Positions 7,409 to 15,783 of a DNA stretch of 31,153 nucleotides are shown here, in pieces. Positions within the stretch are counted from its first letter, which is position 1, and every line of letters starts with the position of its first letter. The notes under the pieces are model-generated. The model saw only the letters and a program-made list of their open reading frames with translations, ran no database searches and was not told the origin of the DNA. This DNA is from Lachnospiraceae bacterium (lineage in GTDB: Bacteria > Bacillota_A > Clostridia > Lachnospirales > Lachnospiraceae): NCBI GenBank assembly GCA_017430765.1, contig JAFRMI010000049.1, forward strand, positions 1-31,153, read 5' to 3'. A program made the translations under genes and the position numbers.

Positions 7409-8686
7409 TCAAAGTACCTCATCGATCGCATAACCGATATCATGCCGCATGTACTTATTGGCAAATGTCACGCGCTCCGTCGCCGCATAAGCCCTGGCGC
7501 GCGCCTCCTTAAGAGTCGGCGCGAGAGCCGTCACGGCAAGGACGCGCCCGCCGTTCGTGACGATCTGCCCATTTTCATCGAACTTTGTTCCCGCATGGAA
7601 TACGATCTCGTCATCCAGTCCATCGAAGGATTCCAGTCCTCCGATCGGGAATCCCTTCTCATAGGAGACGGGGTACCCGTCGGATGCAAGTACGACGCAC
7701 AGGCACGCGTCATCCTTAAAATGCAGCTCTTTCTCCCCGAGTTTTCCGTCCACGCACGCCTCGATCACATCGATGAGGTCGTCCTCCATCCGCGGAAGCA
7801 CGACCTGTGCCTCCGGGTCTCCGAACCGCGCATTGTATTCCAGGACCTTCGGCCCGTCGGCCGTCAGAATCAGGCCGAAGAAGATCACGCCGACAAACGG
7901 CCTGCCCTCGCTCGCCATCGCGTCGACGGTTCTCTGATAAATATGCTCTCTGCAGAAAGCATCCACTTCCTCCGTATAGAAGGGGCTCGGTGAGAAATTC
8001 CCCATGCCTCCCGTATTCGGACCCGTATCTCCGTCGCCCGCGCGCTTGTGATCCATCGCGGAGGCCATCGTCCGGATCGTCTTCCCGTCGACAAACGACA
8101 GCACGGAGATCTCCCGTCCGGTGAGAAACTCCTCAATCACCATCTGATTTCCGGAGTCGCCGAACTTCCTGTCCTCCATAATCTCGCGGACGCCCGCTTT
8201 TGCCGCCTCCTCGTTCTCGCAGATCAGGACGCCCTTGCCGAGGGCCAGTCCGTCAGCCTTCAGCACAATCGGATAGGACACATTCTCAAGAAACGCGTAC
8301 GCTTCTTCCGGTGAGTGCGCGATCTCGTAGGCAGCCGTCGGAATATTGTATTTCTTCATGAGATCTTTGGAGAACGCTTTCGAGCCTTCGAGGATGGCCG
8401 CATTTTTACGCGGACCGAAAACACGCAGGCCTTTCTCCTCGAAAACATCCACGATCCCGCCGACCAGCGGGTCGTCCATCCCGACAATTGTGAGATCGAT
8501 TCCTTTCTCCTCGGCAAATGCAGCCAGTTTATCGAATTCCATCGCTCCGATCGGCACACATTCCGCGACCTGTGCGATCCCGGCATTGCCCGGTGCGCAG
8601 TATATCTTCTCCACTTTCGGGCTCTTCGCCGCTTTCCATGCGATCGCGTGTTCCCGTCCGCCGCCGCCAACTATCAGTATTTTCAT
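7409..8686 (-). CDS. purD: Phosphoribosylamine-glycine ligase (GAR synthetase)
   Basis: Second step of IMP synthesis: joins glycine to phosphoribosylamine using ATP. The 425-residue protein has the N-terminal MKILIVGGGGREHAI signature, an ATP-grasp fold (about 100-325) with the NARFGDPEAQ metal-binding stretch in its C-terminal half, and the normal family length. The start at 8686 follows AAAGGAGGTG, 13 nt after the purN stop; the in-frame extension to 8731 overlaps purN and is not family-like. It is the last gene of purE-purM-purN-purD. The rubredoxin promoter begins just after its stop, and no terminator hairpin is visible between. Confidence 0.97.
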   Translation of the reverse strand: MKILIVGGGGREHAIAWKAAKSPKVEKIYCAPGNAGIAQVAECVPIGAMEFDKLAAFAEEKGIDLTIVGMDDPLVGGIVDVFEEKGLRVFGPRKNAAILEGSKAFSKDLMKKYNIPTAAYEIAHSPEEAYAFLENVSYPIVLKADGLALGKGVLICENEEAAKAGVREIMEDRKFGDSGNQMVIEEFLTGREISVLSFVDGKTIRTMASAMDHKRAGDGDTGPNTGGMGNFSPSPFYTEEVDAFCREHIYQRTVDAMASEGRPFVGVIFFGLILTADGPKVLEYNARFGDPEAQVVLPRMEDDLIDVIEACVDGKLGEKELHFKDDACLCVVLASDGYPVSYEKGFPIGGLESFDGLDDEIVFHAGTKFDENGQIVTNGGRVLAVTALAPTLKEARARAYAATERVTFANKYMRHDIGYAIDEVL

Positions 8687-8699
8687 GTGAGCACCTCCT

Positions 8700-9353
8700 T
8701 TACCGGTCGCTGATGATAACGTGGTTGTCATTGTCCACGGAGACTTTTCCCTCCGCGATCAGGCGGATCGCCTCCGGCAGGATCTTCCATTCCGCATTCT
8801 CCATAATCCGTCGCTGCAGAACTTCCGGTGTGTCGTCCGGTAATACCTCCACGGCTTTCTGCAGGATAATCGGACCCGCGTCAAGATCCTCATTGACGAA
8901 GTGCACCGTCGCTCCGCTGAGTTTTACGCCCCTCTTCAGCGCCGCCTCATGAACGCGCAGCCCGTAATAACCCTTCCCGCAGAAAGCGGGGATGAGGGCC
9001 GGGTGGATATTGACGATCCGGTTCGGGTACGCCTCGATCAGCATCGGCGGAATCTGCAGCAGGCAGCCCGCAAGCACAATAATGTCCGGGCGGTAATAGT
9101 CAATTCTCTCTTTGAGAGATACGTGGAACGCCTCCCGGTCCGGATACTGCTTCGGGCTGATCACTTCACCCTGAATCCCGGCCTGTTCCGCTCTTGTCAG
9201 CGCGTAGACGCCCGGATTATTGCTGATGACGCACGCGATCTCCGTATTCGGAATGCTCCCGTCGCGGATGCGGTCGATAATTGCCTGCAGATTGGTTCCG
9301 CCCCCGGAGACCAGTACGACAAGCCGCATTGTTTTTTTCAGTCCGTTCTCCAT
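8700..9353 (-). CDS. purN: Phosphoribosylglycinamide formyltransferase (GAR transformylase)
   Basis: Third step of IMP synthesis: transfers a formyl group from 10-formyltetrahydrofolate to GAR. In 217 residues it shows the phosphate-binding SGGGTN (16-21), the catalytic NIHPALIPAFCG (Asn115, His117) and DAGPII (Asp158), matching the Asn/His/Asp triad of the family. The start at 9353 is chosen from the ACGGAGG site 7 nt upstream. Upstream in-frame codons overlap purM, and the later ATG at residue 9 lacks a ribosome-binding site. It lies 20 nt after purM and 13 nt before purD, so translation is probably coupled. Confidence 0.96.
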   Translation of the reverse strand: MENGLKKTMRLVVLVSGGGTNLQAIIDRIRDGSIPNTEIACVISNNPGVYALTRAEQAGIQGEVISPKQYPDREAFHVSLKERIDYYRPDIIVLAGCLLQIPPMLIEAYPNRIVNIHPALIPAFCGKGYYGLRVHEAALKRGVKLSGATVHFVNEDLDAGPIILQKAVEVLPDDTPEVLQRRIMENAEWKILPEAIRLIAEGKVSVDNDNHVIISDR

Positions 9354-9373
9354 CTGGATACCTCCGTCTCTCA

Positions 9374-10399
9374 TTACAGGAGCGTGACGCCCTTCCCGCC
9401 TTCCGTAATGGCACCGATCTCATAAGCCGTCTCCCCGGCATTGCGAAGGGCTGCCTGCGCCGCGTCCGCATCCGCCGGATCCACGGCAATAACCATTCCG
9501 ATTCCCATATTGTATGTATTGTACATCATCCGCTCCTCTACCTGTCCGCGCTCCGCGATCAGGCGGAAGAGGTACGGAACCTCATAACTGTCTTTCCGGA
9601 TGACGGCATGCGTACCTTCGCCGAGCATCCGCGGGACATTCTCATAAAAGCCGCCGCCCGTGATATGGCTGCAGGCCCGGATCCGGACGCCCGCTTCTTT
9701 AACCGCGCGCAGCGCCTTCACATAGATCTTTGTCGGCGCAAGAAGCGCTTCCCCGAGCGTTTTGCCCAGCTTTTCGTCATACTCGCCCAGTCCCCCGGGT
9801 GTGATATCGAAGATCCTGCGCACAAGCGAAAACCCGTTGGAGTGGACGCCGGAGCTCGCGATTCCGATCAGCACGTCGCCGGCTTTGAGATCTGCCCCCG
9901 TGATGATGTCCTTCTCATCGACGACGCCGACCGCAAATCCCGCGAGATCGTACTCATCTTCCGGATAGAACCCCGGCATCTCCGCGGTCTCCCCGCCGAT
10001 AAGGGACGCCCCCGAAAGAATACAGCCGTCCGCAACACCCTTCACGATCTCCGCGATCCTCTCCGGAACGTTCTTCCCGCAGGCGATATAATCGAGGAAA
10101 AAGAGAGGTTCCCCGCCCGCGCACGCGATATCATTGACGCACATCGCGACACAGTCAATTCCGACCGTATCATGCCGATCCATAACGAACGCAATCTTCA
10201 GTTTCGTTCCGACCCCGTCCGTTCCGGATACCAGGACCGGTTTCTCCATGTTCTTAAACCGTTCCGCGGAAAACGCGCCTGAAAAGCCTCCCAATCCCGT
10301 GAGTACCTCCGGCCGCATCGTCTTTTTCACATGCTCCTTCATGAGCTCGACGGATCTGTAACCGGCTTCTATATCCACGCCCGCACTTTTATAGTCCAT
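9374..10399 (-). CDS. purM: Phosphoribosylformylglycinamidine cyclo-ligase (AIR synthetase)
   Basis: Fifth step of IMP synthesis: ATP-dependent ring closure of FGAM to AIR. The 341 residues begin [13 protein letters not shown], as in the PurM family, and contain the [13 protein letters not shown] stretch (about 57-69) and the [15 protein letters not shown] motif in the C-terminal domain (about 241-255). The length is standard. GGGAGG precedes the start. A 113-nt gap with a short hairpin separates it from purE. The product AIR is the substrate of the N5-CAIR route in which PurE acts. Confidence 0.97.
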   Translation of the reverse strand: MDYKSAGVDIEAGYRSVELMKEHVKKTMRPEVLTGLGGFSGAFSAERFKNMEKPVLVSGTDGVGTKLKIAFVMDRHDTVGIDCVAMCVNDIACAGGEPLFFLDYIACGKNVPERIAEIVKGVADGCILSGASLIGGETAEMPGFYPEDEYDLAGFAVGVVDEKDIITGADLKAGDVLIGIASSGVHSNGFSLVRRIFDITPGGLGEYDEKLGKTLGEALLAPTKIYVKALRAVKEAGVRIRACSHITGGGFYENVPRMLGEGTHAVIRKDSYEVPYLFRLIAERGQVEERMMYNTYNMGIGMVIAVDPADADAAQAALRNAGETAYEIGAITEGGKGVTLL

Positions 10400-10457
10400 A
10401 TGTCCTCCCTGATGATCTGTTGAAAATGCTGCAGGTTATCCTCACTGCACCCCGGCG

Positions 10458-10474
10458 CGGCAGATATTCTGCCG
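10458..10474. repeat. Hairpin in the purE-purM gap
   Basis: CGGCAGA (10458-10464) and TCTGCCG (10468-10474) pair perfectly around a 3-nt loop. No U-run follows, so it may tune mRNA stability between purE and purM rather than terminate. Confidence 0.55.
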
Positions 10475-10512
10475 GTTCTCACCGCGAACGGCCGCAGGTG
10501 CCGCTTCCCCGA

Positions 10513-11013
10513 TCAATAGTCTCTGTAACCGATCTCGCTGAGGCGCGCGTCTTTTGCCTCCACCTCTTTTTCCATCTTTTCCGAATACGCTTTCAGCTTC
10601 TCAAGAAGCGCTGCGTCCGAAACAGCGAGAATCTTAGCCGCAAGAATGGCGGCGTTCTTCGCTCCTCCGATCGCAACGGTCGCGACAGGAATACCGGACG
10701 GCATCTGTACGATCGAATACAGGCTGTCCCGTCCGCCAAGAGACGTCGTGTGCATAGGGATACCGATGACAGGCAGCGGGAATAGGGCCGCGCACATGCC
10801 CGGCAGATGGGCAGCCATGCCGGCCCCCGCGATAATGACTTTAACGCCGCGTTCCTCAGCGGTTTTTGCGTAGGTAAAGAAGGTATCCGGCTCCCTGTGC
10901 GCGGAGATAATCCGCATCTCGAAGGAGATGCCGAGCTCGTCGAGTGTTTCAGCGGCTTTTTTCATGACGGGCATATCGGAGTCCGAGCCCATGACGATAC
11001 TGATAAATGGCAT
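10513..11013 (-). CDS. purE: N5-carboxyaminoimidazole ribonucleotide mutase / AIR carboxylase
   Basis: Sixth step of IMP synthesis. The 166-residue protein has the phosphate-binding GSDSD (9-13), the SAHR motif with catalytic His39, and the [10 protein letters not shown] and IGIPM stretches typical of PurE; the family is about 160-170 residues. No purK is seen beside it, so from this window I cannot tell whether it acts as a class I mutase with PurK elsewhere or as a class II AIR carboxylase. First gene of purE-purM-purN-purD, behind an extended -10 promoter and a leader of roughly 120 nt. Confidence 0.96.
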   Translation of the reverse strand: MPFISIVMGSDSDMPVMKKAAETLDELGISFEMRIISAHREPDTFFTYAKTAEERGVKVIIAGAGMAAHLPGMCAALFPLPVIGIPMHTTSLGGRDSLYSIVQMPSGIPVATVAIGGAKNAAILAAKILAVSDAALLEKLKAYSEKMEKEVEAKDARLSEIGYRDY

Positions 11014-11149
11014 GTTGTTGTCCTCTTAGTTGTTAGTCGTAGGTGGATTGTGGTGTTCCGAGGTGCTGTCACCTCTTTGCGCATTGACCGAAATGGATGC
11101 CTTACCAAGAATCTGTCCCATCAGCGAACAATGTACTGTGATTATATCA
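11014..11149 (-). promoter_or_regulatory. Promoter and leader of the purEMND operon
   Basis: Minus strand TGA-TATAAT (11141-11149) is a perfect extended -10, placed just after the stop codon of the preceding gene. The leader of about 120 nt contains a perfect GAGGTG/CACCTC hairpin near 11060-11075. AGGAC is the only ribosome-binding site before ATG 11013. No guanine-riboswitch core is recognised. Confidence 0.55.
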
Positions 11150-11155
11150 TAGGTG

Positions 11156-11473
11156 TCAACGCAGGCCGGTGAGGAAAAGGGCCAGCCATCCGAGCATGAC
11201 GGCACCGCTCAGAATGGATCCGATGGCGGAAAAAAGAGGGGAGACATCCTTTTCGCCAAAGGATTTCATACCGGTCCGGAAGCCGTATATGGACAGAAGC
11301 ATCGCCGTAATGCCGATCGCTCCGACGTAAGAGCCGGCAGCTCCTTCCATGATAAGAGAGAGTGCGACGTCGAGAATGAAGAGCGCGAGGGAAACGAGCG
11401 CAAGCTTGGTGGACAGGATCCCGTCCTTAGAATCCCGCCTTTCAATAAAACTGTATTTTCGTTTATCGCTCAT
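11156..11473 (-). CDS. Small membrane protein (about three helices), unknown function
   Basis: A 105-residue protein with a charged N-terminus (MSDKRKYSFIERRDSKDG) and three hydrophobic stretches at about 20-42, 48-65 and 82-103, so it is probably an inner-membrane protein. The start overlaps the end of the VanZ-like gene by 11 nt and a GAGGTG site lies about 10 nt upstream, so the two are co-translated. I associate such proteins with DUF-type families in Lachnospiraceae but cannot name one with certainty. It lies at the end of the pyr operon; no role in pyrimidine synthesis is evident. Confidence 0.8.
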   Translation of the reverse strand: MSDKRKYSFIERRDSKDGILSTKLALVSLALFILDVALSLIMEGAAGSYVGAIGITAMLLSIYGFRTGMKSFGEKDVSPLFSAIGSILSGAVMLGWLALFLTGLR

Positions 11474-11966
11474 AGATTCTTTGCACCTCTTTTCTCAGCG
11501 CGTTGCACAGAAGAAACAGGATGTACCCGATTGCTGTCCCCGCTGTGTTCAAAATTATATCATCCACGTCAAATATTCCGGTCCGCGTCACAAGCTGAAT
11601 CACTTCCACGAGGGTACTGAGGACAAAACCGGACAGGACTGCCCGGCTGAATGTGCAGATCCGCTGTGTGACGACGCGGAGAAAAAAGCCGAAGGGGATG
11701 AAACCGGCAACATTTCCCACCAGGTTGAGGAACACCGGCATGCGTCCCAGGCTCCGGGAGGCGTGAAGAAACCGCCGGATCTCACGCAGCGGCTGCAGAT
11801 TATAATGATATTCCCAGTGCATGCCCGGGGCGTGGTCATACCAGTCCGCGAAAAAAAGCAGATAGATGAGAAGTATCAGATATACGGTAAAGAGCACTCT
11901 GCCGATCCACCTCGCTTTTTTCTTCCGCGGTCCCTCCGGACGATACTCCCATTTATTTCGCGCCAT
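11463..11966 (-). CDS. VanZ-like membrane protein
   Basis: A 167-residue protein with a basic cytoplasmic start and four or five hydrophobic segments (about 20-40, 78-98, 105-125, 134-155). It carries the VanZ-family hallmarks NLVGNVAGFIPFGFFL and a VEVIQ...GIFDVDDIILNTAGTAIGY stretch. VanZ proteins are linked to teicoplanin resistance in the original operon, but most chromosomal homologues have no known job. It overlaps the end of pyrE; the exact start is uncertain, with ATG 11966 and ATG 11984 both possible and both lacking a clear ribosome-binding site. Coupled translation with pyrE is likely. I see no vancomycin-resistance context. Confidence 0.85.
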   Translation of the reverse strand: MARNKWEYRPEGPRKKKARWIGRVLFTVYLILLIYLLFFADWYDHAPGMHWEYHYNLQPLREIRRFLHASRSLGRMPVFLNLVGNVAGFIPFGFFLRVVTQRICTFSRAVLSGFVLSTLVEVIQLVTRTGIFDVDDIILNTAGTAIGYILFLLCNALRKEVQRIYER

Positions 11967-12627
11967 ACTGTTCGTAATACGCATCGATCGCGCCTTTCAG
12001 CGCATCATCGATCACAATTTTCCCGTTATACTCCCGGTTGTAAAGGCATTCCACAACTTCCTGCATTGTAACGATCGCCGCGGTTTTGATTCCGTATTTT
12101 TCCCGGATCTCCGAAAGGGCGCTCTTTTCACTTTTTCCTCTCTCCATCCGGTCAACGGAGACTACCAGTCCGAGAATATCGACGTCTCCCTGTGCCCTGA
12201 TAATCGGGAGTGTCTCCGCGATGGATGTCCCGGCTGTCGTCACGTCCTCGATCATCACGACCCGGTCTCCGTCACCCATCCCGCTGCCAAGAAGAATTCC
12301 CTTATCCCCATGGTCCTTAACCTCCTTGCGGTTGGATGAGTAGCGGATCTCCTTCCCGTATTCCCCGCTGATTGCGACAGCGGTCGTCACGGAAAGCGGA
12401 ATTCCCTTATAGGCGGGTCCGAAAAGCACGTCAAAATCAAGCCCGAACGCGTCATGGATCGCCCGGGCATAATATCTGCCCAACCGGGCAAGCTGCCCCC
12501 CGGTCCGGTAATTGCCGGTATTTACGAAGAACGGAGTCTGTCTTCCGCTCTTTGTCACAAAGTCGCCGAAGCGGAGAACGCCGCAGTCGACCATAAAGTG
12601 AATAAACTCCTCTTTATATGCTTCCAT
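11953..12627 (-). CDS. pyrE: Orotate phosphoribosyltransferase
   Basis: Converts orotate and PRPP to OMP, the fifth step of UMP synthesis. The 224-residue protein has the PRPP-binding loop VVMIEDVTTAGTS (123-135) and the family start (GDFVTKSGRQTPFFVNTG, about 21-38). The true start is at 12627 after AAGGAAGG; the long N-terminal extension of the open frame is antisense to pyrD and not a real part of the protein. Last pyr gene of the operon. Confidence 0.97.
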   Translation of the reverse strand: MEAYKEEFIHFMVDCGVLRFGDFVTKSGRQTPFFVNTGNYRTGGQLARLGRYYARAIHDAFGLDFDVLFGPAYKGIPLSVTTAVAISGEYGKEIRYSSNRKEVKDHGDKGILLGSGMGDGDRVVMIEDVTTAGTSIAETLPIIRAQGDVDILGLVVSVDRMERGKSEKSALSEIREKYGIKTAAIVTMQEVVECLYNREYNGKIVIDDALKGAIDAYYEQYGAK

Positions 12628-12667
12628 AAGTACCAATCCTTCCTTTATATTCTGATGCTGTCTTCCG

Positions 12668-13588
12668 TCAGTGAACGGCCCCTGTAAGTGAAGAGACCTC
12701 CGCAATTCCGCGGCGCGCGCAGTACGAACGCATTCCGTCGATAATCTCAAGGGTCGCGTACGGGTTGATAAAATTGGCCATCCCGACCGAAACGGCTGCC
12801 GCCCCTGCGAGCATAAACTCCACTGCGTCCTCCCACGTTCGGATCCCGCCCATACCGATGACGGGAATGGACACGGCGTGTGCCGCTTCATAGACCATCC
12901 GGACCGCGACCGGCTTGACAGCCGGACCCGAGAGACCTCCCGTGCGGTTTGCCAGGACAAATGTCTGCTTCTCTATATCAATCTTCATTCCCGTCAGGGT
13001 ATTGATCAGGGAGACCGCATCCGCTCCCCCCGCCTCACACGCCTTCGCGATCGTACGGATATCCGTGACGTTGGGTGTCAGTTTCATAATCACCGGCTGC
13101 GACGCGTGTGCTTTGCACTCCCTTGTCACCTGCTCGACCATCCGCGGATCCGTGCCCATCGCAAGGCCCCCGGCCTTCACGTTCGGGCAGGATATATTGA
13201 TCTCCAGAAAATCAATCCCCGGTACACCCGCCAGACGATCCACAACCTCCACATACTCCCCGGTCTCATGGCCGCACACATTGACGATCACACGGGTGGA
13301 TGCATTTTGCAGAAATGGGAGGTCCGCCTTCAGAAATTCATCCACGCCGGGATTCTGAAGTCCGATGGCGTTCAGCATTCCGCTTGCGGTTTCCGCCACG
13401 CGGGGCGTCGGGTTTCCTGCCCAGGGAACAGCCGCCACACCTTTCGTCGTCACGGCTCCCAGCTTTCCCAAATCAAAGAACTCGCTGTATTCTTTTCCGC
13501 TGCCGAACGTTCCGCTGGCAGTCATCACCGGATTTCGGAGCGTAACCCCGGCGAGGGTGACCTCCATATTTACGTCGGATGATTTCAT
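12668..13588 (-). CDS. pyrD: Dihydroorotate dehydrogenase B, catalytic subunit (class 1B)
   Basis: Oxidises dihydroorotate to orotate using FMN and passes electrons to PyrK and then NAD+. The 306 residues include LRNPVMTASGTFG (18-29) and NISCPNVKAG with catalytic Cys134, which marks the class 1 enzymes. The neighbouring pyrK makes it class 1B. Start 13588 has GGGAGGTG and overlaps the pyrK stop as ATGA, so the two subunits are co-translated. Confidence 0.97.
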   Translation of the reverse strand: MKSSDVNMEVTLAGVTLRNPVMTASGTFGSGKEYSEFFDLGKLGAVTTKGVAAVPWAGNPTPRVAETASGMLNAIGLQNPGVDEFLKADLPFLQNASTRVIVNVCGHETGEYVEVVDRLAGVPGIDFLEINISCPNVKAGGLAMGTDPRMVEQVTRECKAHASQPVIMKLTPNVTDIRTIAKACEAGGADAVSLINTLTGMKIDIEKQTFVLANRTGGLSGPAVKPVAVRMVYEAAHAVSIPVIGMGGIRTWEDAVEFMLAGAAAVSVGMANFINPYATLEIIDGMRSYCARRGIAEVSSLTGAVH

Positions 13589-14382
13589 GTCAGATCCACC
13601 TCCCTGGCATCGAAGACCGGTCCGTCCGCGCAGACTCTCGCGTTCTTCACGCCGTAATGCGCGTTGACGCAGGTCATTCCCGTGACGCACCCAAGGCAGA
13701 CGCCGATTCCGCAGGCCATCCTCTCCTCCATGGATACAAAGCACCGGATATTCTGTTCCGCCGCGTATTCCTTGAGCGCCCGAAGCATCACTTTCGGACC
13801 GCAGGCATAGATCACATCGGCGGATATTCCTTCACTTCGGATCGCGTCAAGGACCGTCCCGTGTACTCCGTAGGAGCCGTCATCTGTGGAGACAATCGTT
13901 TCCGCGCTTTCCTCAAGTTCCCGGAGAAGATACATATCTTTCGACCGGTATCCTACGGCATGTGTCATCGCGGCCGGCGCGTCCGGTCCCGAAAGGGTCC
14001 GCAGTTTCTTCGCGAGCAGCACCATTGGCGGAATGCCGATTCCTCCCCCGACAAAAAGCACTTTCCTGCCCCGCGCGGCATCCAGAGGGAAGCCGTTCCC
14101 CAGCGGTCCCATCACACGGATCCTGCCGCCTGCGGAAAGGGCGGCAAACTCGCGCGTTCCTTCGCCGGCAGTCCGGTAGACCAGACGGATCCTCCCGCCC
14201 TCCGGGTCCGCGTCACAGATGGAGATCGGCCGCGGAAGAAGCCGGCTCCCGTCCGCGCAAAAAAGAGAGATGAACTGTCCTGCTTTCACCTCCCCTGCAA
14301 ATGTCACCTGCAGCCACATACTCAGAATCTCTTCTGTAAGATGTTCCTGCGTAAGGACTGTACCGTACTCTGTTCTCTTCAA
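13585..14382 (-). CDS. pyrK: Dihydroorotate dehydrogenase B, electron-transfer subunit
   Basis: FAD and [2Fe-2S] subunit that links PyrD to NAD+. In 265 residues: an FAD-binding beta-barrel with LLPRPISIC (48-56), NAD-binding GGGIGIPPM (112-120), and a C-terminal iron-sulfur cluster site with Cys224, Cys229, Cys232 and a later cysteine near 251 (ACGIGVCLGC...VCADGP). The start is TTG at 14382, behind an AAGAGGTG site, giving the family-like opening KRTEYGTVL. The open frame continues upstream to 14661 but that part is antisense to pyrF. The non-ATG start may lower expression relative to PyrD. Confidence 0.94.
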   Translation of the reverse strand: MKRTEYGTVLTQEHLTEEILSMWLQVTFAGEVKAGQFISLFCADGSRLLPRPISICDADPEGGRIRLVYRTAGEGTREFAALSAGGRIRVMGPLGNGFPLDAARGRKVLFVGGGIGIPPMVLLAKKLRTLSGPDAPAAMTHAVGYRSKDMYLLRELEESAETIVSTDDGSYGVHGTVLDAIRSEGISADVIYACGPKVMLRALKEYAAEQNIRCFVSMEERMACGIGVCLGCVTGMTCVNAHYGVKNARVCADGPVFDAREVDLT

Positions 14383-14546
14383 GCTTCTGCACCTCTTATG
14401 CCTGTCAGATGATCTTTCCAGTAAACGCCGCAGACTTACTGCTCCGGCGCCGCTCTCTATTGTAAAAACCGTATGTATTATGCCGAACCGGTCACCATAC
14501 TGCCGCACCATTGCCGCAAACGTACAGGTGCTCTTCCACCTTCTCT

Positions 14547-15485
14547 TCAGGAACGGACCGACAGGGCTTCTTTGATATCCTGCTTCATAAGCAGCGCAGC
14601 CTCCCGGGCGGCTTCGGCATATCCCGCCTCCCCGAAAGAAGCGTAGCGCTCCTGTTTCCATGCGGCGATGATCCCGCGCGAGGAGTTCACAATCGCGCCA
14701 AGTCCGTCCTCGTTGAAGAACGGAACCAGATCTTTGCCGGTACCGCCCTGCGCCCCGTATCCGGGGACAAGGATAAAGTTCTTCGGCATGATCTCCCGCA
14801 GGACTCTGCCCATCTCGGGATAGGTCGCACCCACAACGGCTCCGACCTCGGACCAGCCGCTCGCATCCGTCGCGGTCTCTCCCCAGGTGCGCACCATCTC
14901 TCCGACAAGTTCATAGAGCGGGCGTTTTGTATCCGTCAGGATGCGGTCCTGGAACTCGCCGCTTGACGGATTGGACGTCTTGACCAGGACAAAGATGCCC
15001 CTGTCATTCTCCCTGCAGACGTCGATAAAAGGCTTTACGCCGTCCGTCCCAAGGTACGGATTGACCGTTGCAAAATCTTCGTCAAAGGGGTTTACCGCTG
15101 CTTTCCCAACCTGTACGGAGCCTAAATGCGCCGCTGCGTAAGATCCGGAAGTAGAACCGATATCGCCTCGTTTGATATCCCCAATTACCAGAAGTCCTTT
15201 CCCGTGGCAGTAATCCACAGTTTTCTTAAATGCGGCAAGCCCGGGCACACCGTACTGCTCATACATCGCGATCTGCGGCTTTACTGCGGGGACCAGATCC
15301 GCCACGGCATCAACGATGCCGGTATTAAAAGCAAAGATTGCCTCCGCCGCTCCTTCCAGCGTCTCGCCGTATTCACGAAAGGCCTTCTCCTTGATCGCTT
15401 CCGGGATAAAGGCAAGCTGCGGATCGAGCCCCACAACAATCGGCGCTTCTTTCTTCAGGATTCCGTCTATCAGTTTTCCGATCAT
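14547..15485 (-). CDS. pyrF: Orotidine 5'-phosphate decarboxylase (type 2)
   Basis: Last step of UMP synthesis. The 312-residue protein is the longer type 2 form, with VVGLDPQL near the start (17-24) and the catalytic GDIKRGDIGSTS (102-113, Lys105). A GGGGGAAG site precedes the start. It is the first gene of pyrF-pyrK-pyrD-pyrE and is separated from pyrK by 164 nt with no clear terminator. The early genes pyrB, carAB and pyrC are not in this window. Confidence 0.96.
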   Translation of the reverse strand: MIGKLIDGILKKEAPIVVGLDPQLAFIPEAIKEKAFREYGETLEGAAEAIFAFNTGIVDAVADLVPAVKPQIAMYEQYGVPGLAAFKKTVDYCHGKGLLVIGDIKRGDIGSTSGSYAAAHLGSVQVGKAAVNPFDEDFATVNPYLGTDGVKPFIDVCRENDRGIFVLVKTSNPSSGEFQDRILTDTKRPLYELVGEMVRTWGETATDASGWSEVGAVVGATYPEMGRVLREIMPKNFILVPGYGAQGGTGKDLVPFFNEDGLGAIVNSSRGIIAAWKQERYASFGEAGYAEAAREAALLMKQDIKEALSVRS

Positions 15486-15748
15486 CTCTGCTTCCCCCCA
15501 TCTAACGAAGCTGATCCCTCAGCATCGCAGTCCCGAAAGACGTCAATACCGGCCGCTCCGTCCCCAAATGCATGTCGTTCTAACGATCTGAGCAATCATT
15601 CTACAAATACGGCACACAGGCAAAATTGCCGAAGCACCACAAGATATTCACAAAAAAGGCTGAAAAACCGCCTTATCTCGTATCTCATACCATATCATAC
15701 ACGATTAGAATGGCGGAATAAAGACCTATTTTGCGAACGGGCCGCACC
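15486..15748 (-). promoter_or_regulatory. Upstream region of the pyr operon (weak promoter candidate)
   Basis: Candidate minus-strand promoter: -10 TATGAT (15694-15699) with TTTATT 17 nt upstream (15717-15722). Shortly after it a small stem AAGGC/GCCTT (15656-15674) is followed by U's, resembling a weak attenuator. I recognise no PyrR-binding loop. The rest of this 260-nt stretch holds nothing I can name. Confidence 0.3.
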
Positions 15749-15777
15749 TTGACTTATTTTCACTCGAAAGCTATAAT
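15749..15777 (+). promoter_or_regulatory. Promoter of the cold-shock gene
   Basis: -35 TTGACT (15749-15754), exact 17-nt spacer, perfect -10 TATAAT (15772-15777). Predicted start of transcription near 15784. Confidence 0.75.
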
Positions 15778-15783
15778 TTTTAT

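Noticed and set aside
11121..11132. PurR-box-like CGAACAAT near the purE start of transcription
   Set aside because: It matches only the core of the Bacillus PurBox. The A/T-rich upstream part and the second inverted box are missing, and nothing similar is placed at purC.
11014..11140. Guanine/PRPP riboswitch or T-box in the purE leader
   Set aside because: None of the conserved core strings I know for these elements is present; only a short GAGGTG/CACCTC hairpin is seen.
11463..11966. Glycopeptide-resistance locus suggested by the VanZ-like gene
   Set aside because: No vanH, vanA, vanX or sensor genes are nearby, and VanZ-like proteins are widespread without such a role.
12628..12960. N-terminal extension of the pyrE frame by 111 codons
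   Set aside because: It lies antisense-frame inside pyrD and is Arg/Ser-rich, while the pyrE family starts at 12627 behind a ribosome-binding site.
13589..13744. N-terminal extension of the pyrD frame
   Set aside because: Overlaps the pyrK coding sequence in another frame. The family start and the ribosome-binding site are at 13588.
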